A stretch of DNA of 64,000 nucleotides from Achatina immaculata (GCA_009760885.1 CM019696.1:45469358-45533357), one strand, 5' to 3'. Counted from the first letter of the stretch, positions 47,268 to 58,093 are shown. Numbers and translations are program-made. Notes: a model not told the origin generated them from the sequence alone.

Positions 47268-47663
47268 CTTAACACAAAAAAAAAGCTGAGAAACACAACA
47301 TAGCCTTTGAATGCAAATGCTGTAGAAGAGTCCTTCAAATATCATGGACACAAAAAAAGAACAAATATATCCATACTACAAGAACTTAATATTGAAGAAG
47401 ATTGGTTAGTACAGAAGATTAAGCAGAGAAAACTTAAATATTTCGGATAATTGAATGTCATGAGAGTTTGAAGAAGACCGTCTTAGAAGGGTATATAATG
47501 GGGAAAAAGGAAGACCAAGCTGAAGGTGGCAACAAGACAACGTTGATGATTTAGGAATGGACGCTTCAGCAGCAGGACATCTTGCTTACAACCGAGACTC
47601 CTTCACGAGAGCTGTTAGGGGAGGCAAAGTTCCGCAAGGGGCACGCTAATGAATGAATGAATC
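47268..47663 (+). mobile_element. RTE-A 3' fragment, ~396 bp
   Basis: Third copy that starts at nearly the same point as 1858 and 18745: a decayed TTAACAAAACAGCTGAG, TTTGAATGCAAATGCTGTAG and GAACTTAATATTGAAGAAG. It ends in AATGAATGAATGAAT. CAGTAAA lies at 47261-47267 and 47664-47670 as the probable target duplication. It lies antisense inside intron 1 of the protease-like gene. Confidence 0.88.
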
Positions 47664-47814
47664 CAGTAAATTTCGTCCGCTGAAGTTGAATTTTACTTAT
47701 CTTTCCTGTGGCTTCAACGTTTTTTTTTCCTCTTAACGTTATAACATAGTCATTATTATAAATATTTACCATTTCTAACTTCTGTTTAGTATGTGACTGT
47801 CTTTATGTGTTATC

Positions 47815-48655
47815 CTTAATCCTTACATCCTTCCTGTGCATTGGGCTCGCATGGCAGTTCTCTACATTTTCCTTATTTCTGCGAGCTTTTCAACCCCATC
47901 AGGGATTTTATGCCTACTAATTTGACCTCTCTTAACAATGTCCTCTTTAGAGTTTCATGTGGTCGATCTCTTTTTCTTCGACCCGTTGTGTTCCACTTGA
48001 TAGATTGTTCTGGGATTCTCTGATTGTTTCTTCTCATCACACGACCAATATATGTCTATCTCCTTTTTCTGATCACACGTGAGACAGGCTGTTGTTCGCT
48101 CATCTACCTTATCTCTGCGTTGTTCTTGAATTCGTTCCAATTTATACCGATTATTTTCCTTAGGCATTTGTTTTTAAAAGTGTCTAATTTCTTGTCTATT
48201 TCTTTAGTTGTTTTCCAGTTTTCGCATGCATAAATGTAGGTGGATATTACATTTGAATTGAATAATCTTGACTTGGTTTTTGTACTCAGAAAAAAAAATT
48301 GAGTGCCATATATTCTCAAGATTCTTGAAGGTCAATGCTCCTTTTGCCATTCTAATTCTAACTTCCTATCTGGTGTCATCATTCTGGTCTATGTAGCTGC
48401 CGAGGTATTCAAAGTGGTGTACTTCTTCAACAGCTGTTCCTTCTATGTATATTTTTCATTTTTGATTAATGAGAATCTTCATTATTTTCGTTTTTTCCTT
48501 GTTAATTTCAAGTCCAATTTTGCTAGCCAGTGAAGACAGGGTATCTGTTTTTTCTTGCATCGAATTCACATTGTCACTGGTAAAGAGTTATGTCATTTGC
48601 AAAATCAAGATCTTCTAGTTGGATTTTACCTGTGCAACATTTTTTCATGTGGTAT
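47815..48655 (-). mobile_element. RTE-C fragment
   Basis: Minus strand matches the 3' part of the element at 12893: TKTKSRLFNSNVISTYIYAC, KLDTFKNKCLRKIIG, KEIDIYWSCDEKKQSENP, and an SQDGIDFSN-like RT end near 48600. Several frameshifts. The 3' terminus is ATCCTTACATCC-type sequence like the other two copies. Confidence 0.9.
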
Positions 48656-48689
48656 AACTGACATAAATCGATCCTGTCAGATCATGTTA

Positions 48690-48850
48690 GTTCCCATATT
48701 TTCCTCGATCTATCGGCACACTAGAAGGTGATGTTGTCTAGCATCAGGTCTAGCCATCTCTCTTCTCAATTTCCAGAAAGAGTCAGGTACCCATTTCTAC
48801 AGCTAGGTAACTGAGGGCTGGACTTGGAGCTCCGACCTCCCCGAGAGATA
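48690..48850 (-). mobile_element. SINE-2 (copy in intron 1 of gene 1)
   Basis: Minus strand reads AGCTGTAGAAATGGGTACCT, TCTAGTGTGC, GAGGAAAATATGGGA and ACTAAC. The same series occurs on the plus strand at 62915-63045. The tRNA-like head is weaker here. Confidence 0.7.
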
Positions 48851-49225
48851 AGCCATATAACTGACACCACTGTACACATATCTATAAATCTGAAGTTCTA
48901 TTCGAAAAATAGATTTAAAAATTAAACATCTATCTCTTGTGATATCCTTCTTGTAAGAAAAGCGGACACAATGCCACACAATTCTCGTCTCTCATTTCTC
49001 TAATCTCTTATCATTTCTCTTAAAACCACACTAAAGTCCTTTGGGATACAAAGGTACGAGAAATATATAGTCTATACATCTTACGTTAATAAGAACATGT
49101 TTCTCTGTGTAATTATAAAGTTCTCTTGAAGCGAAGAAAAAGCAAACATTACTATTTTACGCTCAATGGTGCTCATGGTTGAAGGGACTGAACTGATAAA
49201 TTACTATGAACAGTGAATCACTTAC

Positions 49226-49277
49226 CAAATTCATTGATTTTCTCCCTTTGACTATCGCTCTCCATGGATTCGTGCAT
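49226..49277 (-). CDS. PA-clan-like two-domain protein, gene 1, first coding exon
   Basis: Encodes MHESMESDSQREKINEF plus one base, followed by the strong donor GTAAGT. Phase 1 matches exon 2, giving EFGNFELE across the junction. The total CDS (52 + 753 + 926 bp) is exactly 577 codons. Just upstream, TTTATGTCTTTTGTAG ending at 49320 is a good acceptor, so the exon probably spans 49319-49226 with 42 bp of 5' UTR, and a noncoding exon should lie further right. A second in-frame ATG (49265) is an alternative start. No signal peptide. Confidence 0.72.
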
Positions 49278-49319
49278 GATTTTTCTTGTCTTGAAAATAT
49301 CAAAATCACTATATGGAAA

Positions 49320-49570
49320 CTACAAAAGACATAAAAGTTTCTTAATTATATAAAATATGTACTTTTTTCATTCAGTTATCTGAGAGACTGCGAAATATAG
49401 AAGACTAATGAAGACCATAATGGGAAATGACCAGAATCCGTTGGTCTTGTTACGTAAAGATCGAACAACATAATCCCATAATCAATGGCACCTAGGAAGT
49501 TAAAGACATAAGGGCCAATATAAATAAACTGATCAACAGACATGTAAAAGACAAAGCAGACAAGAGTATC
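49320..49570. other. nothing recognised (probable 5' intron of gene 1)
   Basis: AT-rich, no promoter motif I can support. Confidence 0.4.
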
Positions 49571-49574
49571 TCTC

Positions 49575-49790
49575 TCTTGTCCCTTTAATGCCCGGGGGGA
49601 GGGGGTACTTCCTTTGATGATCTGAAGAAGTTGTGTTGTTGTTCCGCTCTCTACAGAGAGAGTTTCCTGTATATATAATTTCTTTGTTTATCAGCATTTT
49701 CTCTGCTGCACGTTTCCATGTCTCTTTGGGTCGTCCCATGTTTCTTTCACCTTGTGGAATCCACTTCAAAGTTGTTCATAGTAAGGATTC
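49575..49790 (-). mobile_element. LINE C-terminal fragment
   Basis: Minus strand encodes MKWIPQGERNMGRPKETWKR and AAEKMLINKE. Its left part (49590-49680) matches the end of SINE-3 at 18410-18500. Confidence 0.75.
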
Positions 49791-49799
49791 GTCTGTGAT

Positions 49800-50652
49800 T
49801 CTCATAATATGGCCAATAATATTATTGTCAACGTTTCCGTATGTAGACATGAGTATACAAACCAGTAACCGCACAACATGGAGGAGCTATGGTTGTCAGT
49901 CGAAATGAAAGCAACAACTAATAAATGAATATACGAGAATATGTGTCAGTTTTCCTTCTGTAAAATGCCTTTAGTATCAGCCCAATCAAACCTGCTATGA
50001 TTTTTCATATATCACAGTCGTCGAATATGAGCAGAGACGGGTTGCGATAATTATAGTAGTTATATGTAAATAATCCTTACTTCTATGTAACAAATTAGCA
50101 ATTTTCTTTGTCAACACTGAAGGAAAGATAACGCGATGAATTTGTTAACAAAACAAATGATAAAAGTACAGGTGCAGAGTGGCTCGATAGCTTACTTGTA
50201 TTTCTTGGCTTTGTTTTATCGGGAAAACTAAATATTACATAGAGAATACCAAATATAAAATCGGGAATTTCCAGTGAGTGTCTCGTGACCGTGGTTTTCA
50301 CCTTGTGGAGCACTATGAGATTTTTTTCTCGGGTACTTTATCAGTTTTGTTTTAGGCGTCATGAACTGAATACAAACAATTAAGAATTTGTGACTGCTTA
50401 TAAACTGGTGGCTCACAACTTAATATGTAACCGTAAAAGTGGTCATTGATTGTAATACGGTTGAGAATCACTGCCGTAGTCGTTGTGGATTCGCGGTCTC
50501 GGAGATTGTGTATGTTTGCCAGTGTGAAAACTGTTCTAAGAACGTTTCTGGCCGAACATCGAAAGCGGTGCTCCGTGTTTCTGCTGAAAATGACGGTGTT
50601 GCCCTTCTATTTTGATCCCCAGTCGTAATTACACGAAAGTGGTGTGTAATGT

Positions 50653-50686
<34 letters not shown>

Positions 50687-50825
50687 ATGGGTGATGCTAA
50701 AGATGAGTAAGACGGCCGTCAGCAACCCACAGCTGCTGACCCACATTTGGCTGCTTGTGCCAGGGTTTGCCAAGTAAAACTAAGACCCTTTTTCTAGCTC
50801 TACAGGGGGGTGTAGATCATTTAAG
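49800..50825. other. no gene; one isolated hAT-like end
   Basis: GGTTGAGAATCACTG near 50460-50474 resembles a right-hand hAT terminal repeat; I did not find its left partner. A (GT)n tract lies at 50649-50676. Confidence 0.5.
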
Positions 50826-50829
50826 TCCT

Positions 50830-51360
50830 TTATATTTTGTAGTAAGATGCCAGAACAGGGCAGTATGTAGGCATCAGATGTATTATCTGCTGACTGGATT
50901 CATACAGATGAACATGTTTTACAGTTTGTAGTAAAATGCCAGAACAGATCAGTATGTGGGCATCAGGTGTATTATCTGCTGACTGGATTCACACACACAA
51001 ACATGTCACAGTTTGTAGTAAGATGCCAGTGCAGGACAGTATGTAGGCATCATATGTATTATATACTGACTGGATTCACACACACAAATATATCACAGTT
51101 TGTAGTAAAATGCCACACACACAAACATATCACAGTGTGTAGTAAGATGCCACACATACAAATATATCACAGTGTGTAGTAAGATACCACACACACAAAC
51201 ATATCAGTTTGTAGCAAGATGCCACACACACAAACATATCACAGTTTGTAGTAAGATGCCATAACAGGATAGTATGTAGACATCAGATGTATTTTCTGCT
51301 GACTGGATTCACACACACACACACACAAACATGTCACAGTTTGTAGTAAGATGCCAAAAT
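50830..51360. repeat. complex repeat (TCACAGTTTGTAGTAAGATG)
   Basis: Long units (~105 bp) with TCACAGTTTGTAGTAAGATG, GGCATCAGATGTATTA, and TGCTGACTGGATTCA. In the middle these collapse to ~36-bp short units carrying ACACACAAACATATCACAG. Confidence 0.92.
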
Positions 51361-51650
51361 GAGACAGCAGGAAAAAAAGCTGAAAGTCAGAGGTCAATCA
51401 CAGTGCATGTCTGGCAAAGTTTTCTTTCAAGCATAAACTGAATTTGTAAAGCTATGATGTGTGTGTTTTCTTTTAAAGCTCACCTAATTTTCTGAACATT
51501 TGGGGTAAAATCCTACATGATTTACAACTACAGAAAATAAGATTTCAACAGAAACAATAACTGTTTGTGGAAGACATTTTATTGCAGATGAGATAAGAAC
51601 ACAGTATTGGTGTGCCAAGGGAAGATAAAAAATCAGCTTGAATATCCAAT
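51361..51650. other. nothing recognised
   Basis: No supported feature. Confidence 0.5.
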
Positions 51651-51654
51651 ACAA

Positions 51655-52070
51655 CCCCATCACGGAGTAGCAAATATAACACAGAAGAGGCTGATAACAA
51701 ATATAACACAGAAGAGGCTGATAAAAAAATATAAGACAGAAGAGGCTGATAACAAAACAGAAGAGGCTGATAACAAACATAACACAGAAGAGGCTGATAA
51801 CAAACATAACACAGAAGAGGCTGATAACAAACATAACACAGAAGAGGCTGATAAAAAAATATAAGACAGAAGAGGTTGATAACAAACGTAACACAGAAGA
51901 GGCTGATAAAAAATATAAGACAGAAGAGGCTTATGACAAATATAGTACAGAAGAGGGTCATAACAAATATAACACAGAAGAGGCTGATGACAAATATAAC
52001 ACAGAAGAGACTGATGACAAATATAACACAGAAGAGGCTGATAAAAAATATAACACAGAGAAGAGGGGAC
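51655..52070. repeat. 27-bp minisatellite (ACACAGAAGAGGCTGATAAC)
   Basis: About 15 units of ACACAGAAGAGGCTGATAAC plus AAATATA or AAACATA, with an ATAAAAAATATAAGAC variant. It creates long frames on the minus strand (up to 208 codons) that are repeat translations, not genes. Confidence 0.97.
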
Positions 52071-53035
52071 ATGATGGAGGGGACAATATAGAGGGGACAA
52101 GATGGAAGGGGACATGATGGAGGGGAAATGATGGAGGGGACATGATGGTGAGAATAAAATGTATAGGACAAGACGTGTATAATTCAAACAGATGAGGGAT
52201 CTGAAACTGTTTTTTTTTACCCAATGCTTTTTAATTGTTTGTTGTTTGTTTTTTGTTGCTGTCGGCTTGTGAAATTAAATTAGATCTAAATGCTGAGGTT
52301 TGATCTTGCATTATGAATTATATCTTGTGTTGACTTGGAGAAGAGAAATGATGACAGTGCCCAGAGACAAGGGATACACATGGAAGGAAGCAGAGAATAG
52401 TTCCAAGAACAGGGAGGACCGGAGAGCCTTTATCCGTGACCTATGCTCTCAAGGGAGGGAAAGGTGATGATGATGATGGCTTTGTGTTTGTGAGGTTAAA
52501 ATGAATGTTGTTCATTTATGTAACAATACCTTAAGCAACAATACATTAAGCAACTGATCACTGAACCAAGAAAGTTTTCTTCGGGCAGGTAAAGATTGGG
52601 AGAAACATATAAGTAAGAAATCCTGGCTCCCAACAAACAACAACAAAAAAAAAAAAAACCAAATAATTATCTCAGCTCTTACATTATCACTCAAACGGGA
52701 TGTCTTCGTTTTACCAGAAAATGATGTCATGCCTATTTTTAACATTTACAGCAGTATACAAATACCCAACCAAGAGGGACAGAAAATCAATATGGCTGTA
52801 GTATTTTTTTTTGTTGGAAGCCTTTTGTTTTTTTTTAAAAAGCCATATCAGCAGCTCATACCAGACTAAGAGCTATAACTACCAGGTCGAATTCTTCGAC
52901 CAATTCCATGCTGACCTTTTGTCTAAAAATTTTAAAAAAAAACAATGGCTGGTGCATCAAATATAGTGAAAAATTGTTTGTGCAGAAGCATGATAGTCCA
53001 CAGTGCTGTCTTACTATTTTTTTTTAGGCTGACTA
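52071..53035. other. nothing recognised
   Basis: A short GGGGACA-rich stretch at 52062-52145, then AT-rich sequence with A/T runs. Confidence 0.5.
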
Positions 53036-53039
53036 TATG

Positions 53040-53338
53040 ACACTGTGCTCTGTCACTTTAACTTTAATGTATTACTTTATTTTGCTCTGTCAATTTACCC
53101 CTTACTGTGTCACTTTACTCTGCTCTGTCACTTTATCCTATTCTGTCACTTTACCCTGCTCTGTCACTTTGCCCTGCTCTGTCAATGTACCCTGCTCTGT
53201 CACTGTATCCTGCTCTGTTACTTTACCCTGCTTTGTCACTTTATATTTGCTCTGTCACTATACCCTGCTCTGTCATTTTACCCTTGGTTTGTTATTGTAC
53301 CTGCTCTGTCACTTTAACCTTGCGCTGTCACTTTACTG
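53040..53338. repeat. 18-19 bp minisatellite (CTCTGTCACTTTACCCTG)
   Basis: About 16 units of CTCTGTCACTTTACCCTG. The same unit reappears in the larger array at 55140-56505. Confidence 0.96.
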
Positions 53339-53967
53339 TGGGGAAGCCTTGTCTTTTCTAATTTGAAAACTGGTAGAACCTGGATTGTCTCACTTTCAAG
53401 GACAGCAAGGCAAAGCCAAGGGAAGCTAACAAATGGGACACATTGACTGCAGCTATAAGTTTACGAAAGACTACTTAATGAGCAAGATAATTGGCTATCG
53501 ACACTTCCTCAAGAAAGCATGATGGCTACTCTTGGCTAACACAGACCAGATCTGTCATGTCACATCCTGTTATATATTACCATCTCTTGTATGTTTACAG
53601 ACCTTTATAGAACAAATGCAAAAACAAAAAATTATATACATAATAAGCATATTACACAAAATGTGCTACAATTTGCTTTCTTCATAATCTCTCATAAATG
53701 CAATTATTGAACACAAAAAAAAAACAAGAGACCCGAGACAAAAACCTCAGTAAACGAGAGGCAGTCTTTAGAAAAAAAAACAATAGTGAGTTAATGCATT
53801 ATCTGCTAAACACAAAAACAAACAAACAAAAATTTAGACTAGACTTCCAGCTGGAGAAAACTCACTGGGACAGGTAAAATGGTTTACAGAATGCACACCT
53901 CAAGTAATTATGCCATTATAAAGGTTCCCATGAAGATAGCATTAATATGACATGTTTCACAAGTAGA
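53339..53967. other. nothing recognised
   Basis: AT-rich with AAAAC runs; no supported feature. Confidence 0.5.
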
Positions 53968-53983
53968 TTTCACATGGGGCACT

Positions 53984-54082
53984 ATATCTTACATCTTACA
54001 TCCTTCCCGTGCCGTTAAACATCACATTGGGCTCGCATAGTTGTTTGCCAAGTTTTCCTGTTCTCAGCAAGTCTTTCCGACT
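53984..54082 (-). mobile_element. RTE-C 3' end, 99 bp, with 16-bp TSD
   Basis: TTTCACATGGGGCACT occurs at 53968-53983 and at 54083-54098. The 99 bp between match the extreme 3' end of RTE-C (CATCCTTCCCGTGCCGTTAA, TTGGGCTCGCA) and carry a TGTAAGATGTAAGATAT tail on the minus strand. Confidence 0.95.
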
Positions 54083-54309
54083 TTTCACATGGGGCACTGT
54101 ATACAAGTTAATAATTGCATTAAGTTAAACAACGACTCACGTCTAAAAAATAAAAAGAGCGTCATGGAAATATAGAACATAAGTAGATGAAATCTGAATT
54201 ACACGATCAACGATATAAAATTTAAAAAATAACACCTCACAATATTCCTAAAAGAAAGCTTGTATAAATAATTCCCGTGTTGACTGGCCAAACTGTAGAC
54301 ACAAAACTT

Positions 54310-54968
54310 AATCCACGTGAGAGAAATAGAAATAGTGAAAGAAGTGAGAGAAGTAGAAATAGTGAAAGAAATGAGAGAAATATAAATAGTGAAAGAAAAG
54401 AGAGAAGTAGAAATAGTGAAAGAAATGAGAGAAACAGAAATAGTCAATGAAATGAGAGAAATATAAATAGTGAAAGAACTGAGAGAAGTAGAAACAGTCA
54501 AAGAAATGAGAGAAGCAGAAACAGTCAAAGAAATGAGAGAAGCAGAAACAGTCAAAGAAATGAGAGAAGCAGAAACAGTCAAAGAAATGAGAGAAGCAGA
54601 AACAGTCAAAGAAATGAGAGAAGCAGAAACAGTCAAAGAAATGAGAGAAGCAGAAACAGTCAAAGAAATGAGAGAAGCAGAAACAGTCAAAGAAATGAGA
54701 GAAGCAGAAACAGTCAAAGAAATGAGAGAAGCAGAAACAGTCAAAGAAATGAGAGAAACAGAAATAGTCAATGAAATGAGAGAAACAGAAATAGTCAATG
54801 AAATGAGAGAAACAGAAATAGTCAATGAAATGAGAGAAACAGAAATAGTCAATGAAATGAGAGAAACAGAAATAGTCAATGAAATGAGAGAAGCAGAAAC
54901 AGTCAAAGAAATGAGAGAAGTAGAAACAGTCAAAGAAATGAGAGAAGTAGAAACAGTCAAAGACTGTG
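54310..54968. repeat. 27-bp minisatellite (GAAATGAGAGAAGCAGAAAC)
   Basis: About 24 units of GAAATGAGAGAAGCAGAAAC plus AGTCAAA. The centre has about ten identical units, flanked by an AACAGAAATAGTCAATG variant block. Purine-rich on the plus strand. It leaves three frames open (to 299 codons on the minus strand). Confidence 0.97.
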
Positions 54969-55139
54969 AATGGAGCTGTAGGAGGAACTCGCCCCAACAA
55001 CGAAAGAGGCCAAGCACCGTCAGCTTGGAGATGGAGGACACTCCAAGGTTCTGCTCACGCTCATCCATTTCTTTTTTTGTCCACTTTCTTTCTCTCACAT
55101 CAACGGTGCTTTAACTTCAGTTTTTTTTCAAGGCTAAGT

Positions 55140-56505
55140 CTATCATATTTGTGCTCTGTCATGTTAACCTGCTCTGTCATTTTATTGTGCTTTGCCACTT
55201 TACCCAGCTCTGTCATTTTTCTGTGCTCTGTCACTTTACCCATCTCTGTAATTTTATCCTGCTCTGTCACTTTCTTGTGCTCCGACATTGTACCCAGCTC
55301 TGTCATTTTACACTACTCTGTCATTTTATTGTGCTCTGTCACATTATCCATCTCTATCATTTTTCTGTGCTCTGTCACTTTACCCTGCTCTATCATTTCA
55401 TTGTGCTCTCACTTTACCTATCTCTGTTATTTTACCCTGCTCTGTCACTTTCTTGTGCTCCGACATTGTACCCTGCTCTGTCACTTTACTGTGCTCTGTC
55501 ACTTTAACATACTCTTCCACTGTATCCTGCTCTGTCATTTTACTGTACTCCCTCACTGTATCCTGCTCTGTCATTTTACTGTACTCCCTCACTGTATCCT
55601 GCTCTGTCATTTTACTGTACTCCCTCACTGTATCCTGCTCTGTCATTTTACTGTACTCCCTCACTGTATCCTGCTCTGTCATTTTACTGTGCTCCATCAT
55701 TTTAACCTGCTCAGTCACTGTACCATGCTCTGTCATTTTACTGTGCACTGTCATTTTACTGTGCTCCATCACTTTAACCTGCTCCATCACTGTATCCTAC
55801 TCTGTTATTTACTGTGCATTGTCATTTTAATGTGCTCTGTCACTTTAACCTGTTCCGTCATTGTATCCTGGTCGGTCACTTCACTGTGCTCTACCACTTT
55901 AACCTGCTCTGTCATTTTACTCTTCTGTCACTTTACTGTGCTCCATCACTTTAACCTGCTCCGTTATTGTACCCTGCTCTGCCACTTTACTATTCCATCA
56001 CTTTGATCTGCAGTGTCACCTTACCCTGCTTTGTCACTTTGATCTACAGTGTCACCTTACCCTGCTTTGTCACTTTGATCTACAGTGTCACCTTACCCTG
56101 CTTTGTCAGAAGGGCAGAATGTAAGACGGGCCTGCGTGCCCAATTCTTTACCCTTGAAAAATAAAGATTATTCATTCATTCATTCATTCATTGTCACTTT
56201 GATCTGCAGTGTCACCTTACCCTGCTTTGTCACTTTGATCTGCAGTGTCACCTTACCCTGCTTTGTCACTTTGATCTACAGTGTCACCTTACCCTGCTTT
56301 GTCACTTTGATCTACAGTGTCACCTTACCCTGCTTTGTCACTTTGATCTACAGTGTCACCTTACCCTGCTTTGTCACTTTGATCTGCAGTGTCACCTTAT
56401 CCTGCTCTTTCACTTTGTTCTGCAACGTCACGTTACCCTGCTCTGTCACTTTGTTCTGGCCTGTCACTTTACAGTGGTATGTCACTTTACCATACTCATT
56501 TCCCA
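55140..56505. repeat. 18/36-bp minisatellite (CTCTGTCATTTTACTGTG)
   Basis: A long array in three zones. Mixed 18-19 bp units of CTCTGTCACTTTACCCTG type run to about 55500. Five ~49-bp units with CTCCCTCACTGTATCCTG follow. A 36-bp zone with TCACTTTGATCTACAGTG and TCACCTTACCCTGCTTTG then runs from 55990. A CR1-like 3' end is inserted at 56109. Long plus-strand frames are repeat translations. Confidence 0.96.
56109..56190 (+). mobile_element. CR1/L2-like LINE 3' end, 82 bp, inside minisatellite
   Basis: GAAGGGCAGAATGTAAGACG, CGTGCCCAATTCTTTACCCT and AATAAAGATTATTCATTC match the end of the element at 20683-23545 over about 75 bp with no difference seen. TTGTCA flanks it (56103-56108 and 56191-56196); the neighbouring 36-bp units provide the exact empty site. 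Confidence 0.96.
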
Positions 56506-56509
56506 TGCA

Positions 56510-57170
56510 CAAAATTTAGATTGCTTCAGATTTTATAAAATTATTACATAATTCTTTGGCACTCTGAGGGTCTGTGCTATGCAACACATGAAAATTAGAT
56601 AAATTATTAAGAAAAGCTTAATCCAACATATATACATATGATAATGATGTGTCATTCCCCCCCCCCCCCAAGTTTAACAGACATCATAAATACTGACTGA
56701 TTGTACAGTTAATCATGTTAGATAAGAGCTCTGCATCAAACAGTCTTTCCGTCATGCTCCCATATGAGTACATTTGTATACAAAAATTTCCATGATATCC
56801 TTTTTTGGGATCTTCGGCTGCTTTCTTACCTTACCAAGATCAGTTCAAACATTTGTTTGTTTGATTTTTCTATATTTCTGGGATTTGAGATATACGGTAT
56901 GTGTACACAATATGGTGAGAAATGTAGTGTATATCTGTTACCTCTCTTCAAAGGAGGTTCTTTAGAACAATCATTTATGCTGAGTTGGCCGCATGCAGGT
57001 CTCGGAGCTATAAGAAGTAATTTCATGAAAAGATAAGAAATGATGGATTATAGATGTTTTAGAAAAATAAGTATTAGCAGTAAGAGTTTGAAATAAACTT
57101 AAAAGTCTTCTTCTTCTTCTAGAAATCAATCCACCATATTCTAGGAGATTTTAATTTTTAGAACTTGGTA
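56510..57170. other. no gene; possible 3' UTR of gene 2 at right end
   Basis: Poly-C run (56658-56668) and AT-rich sequence. On the minus strand an ATTAAA (57155-57150) lies shortly after the gene 2 stop and is one candidate polyadenylation signal. Confidence 0.45.
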
Positions 57171-57176
57171 ATGAAT

Positions 57177-58093
57177 CTAAATTGGGTCCCACCATGCAGA
57201 GCATGTATTTGTGTTATCGTCATCTCCTCTGCTGTGAAGATGGTACCAAAAATCAGACACATTCTCAAATGTAAAAAGCGGAGCCCCGCTAGTACCTGGG
57301 CAGGTGGGAGTTGTGTAAGTGTACTCTGTAGCTTCTGTGCCATCATTTCTTCTCCCAACAACCGTTCGTTTTTTCAAATATCCTACTGTAACATGCTTTC
57401 CTTGTCCATGAGGATGGGAGACGATAAGAGCCAAATTTTGGCTAATCTGGCCACGGCTGAACTTATTTTGTATCTTCCTGTACAGCTTTATCTTGCGGCA
57501 TACAAGGTCTTCAATTTTCTCCAGAAGCTCCATGTCGTGCGTTATGTAGAAAAGTGTACGCCTGTGTGTCTCCAGATCTGGGAACACTGTGTACAATTTC
57601 ATCCCAGAGAACCCAGGGTTAGTGTTCAATATATTGTGGGGAAATGTACAAGTGCAGTGATTTGCTTCCTCTTGGTTGTATACAACATCAGGAGTTGTCT
57701 GTACAACAAACCGACCCCACACGTTTTTAGGAGAGGGTGAATTGATGCATTCACTGCATTCACATTTAAGATTGTCTTCCTCTGTGTACGTTATAACTTC
57801 TATCACGCTTCCGCTTCCAGCGATGAGCTCTGTGCTGCTGTCTGGTCTCATGTTCCCTGGCGGTCTGTCTTTGCTAACCTGCGAGACTGACAACCTGATG
57901 GTCACGGCTGCCTGGGCGTGGATGAAGTCCAGGAGCTTGCTGTCACGGTAAGGTTTTGGGAGATGGTCCATAGTAAATTCTTCAAGTTTTATCCAAGTTT
58001 TCTCATCCAAATTTATGTCAGTTTTGACACTTCTCTGACCGCGGTCAAGGTGATGTCTGTCTTCTGGGTGAGCAGCATAAATGTCTGTCTGTC
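57177..58093 (-). CDS. PA-clan-like two-domain protein, gene 2, last exon (domain 2)
   Basis: Paralogue of 44227-45152. Acceptor CTGTTTTCTCTCCCCCAG, phase 1 start, 304 codons plus stop. It shows MDHLPKPYRDSKLLDFIHAQ, GSGSVIEVITYTEEDNLKCE, CECSEC with a later conserved Cys (NHCTC), QTTPDVVYNQ, THRRTLFYITHDMEL, LIVSHPHGQGKHVTVGYL and TCPGTSGAPLFTF, ending WYHLHSRG and WWDPI. As in gene 1, Ser is kept in GTSGAP while the His position is Asp. The Asp position is His. The frame is fully open over 917 bp and the motif spacing is kept, so this is a selected gene and not a pseudogene. It is preceded in the transcript by the exon at 61847. Confidence 0.87.

Larger units (their letters stand above)
46674..49225 (-). 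other. intron 1 of gene 1
   Basis: Phase-1 GT-AG intron (GTAAGT donor at 49225-49220). It contains an ATTC repeat near 46703, poly-G runs (46910-46923, 47018-47032), an RTE-A copy (47268), an RTE-C copy (47815) and a SINE-2 (48690). Confidence 0.8.

Noticed and set aside
51484..52187. Minus-strand frames of 136, 175 and 208 codons
   Set aside because: Repeat translation of the 27-bp GAAGAGGCTG array.
54199..55114. Long open frames on both strands (up to 299 codons)
   Set aside because: They are translations of a 27-bp minisatellite; three frames are open at once and the protein is a 9-residue repeat with no homology or splice support.
54966..56006. 346-codon plus-strand frame rich in CSVTL
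   Set aside because: It is the 18-bp-unit array read through; neighbouring frames are equally open.
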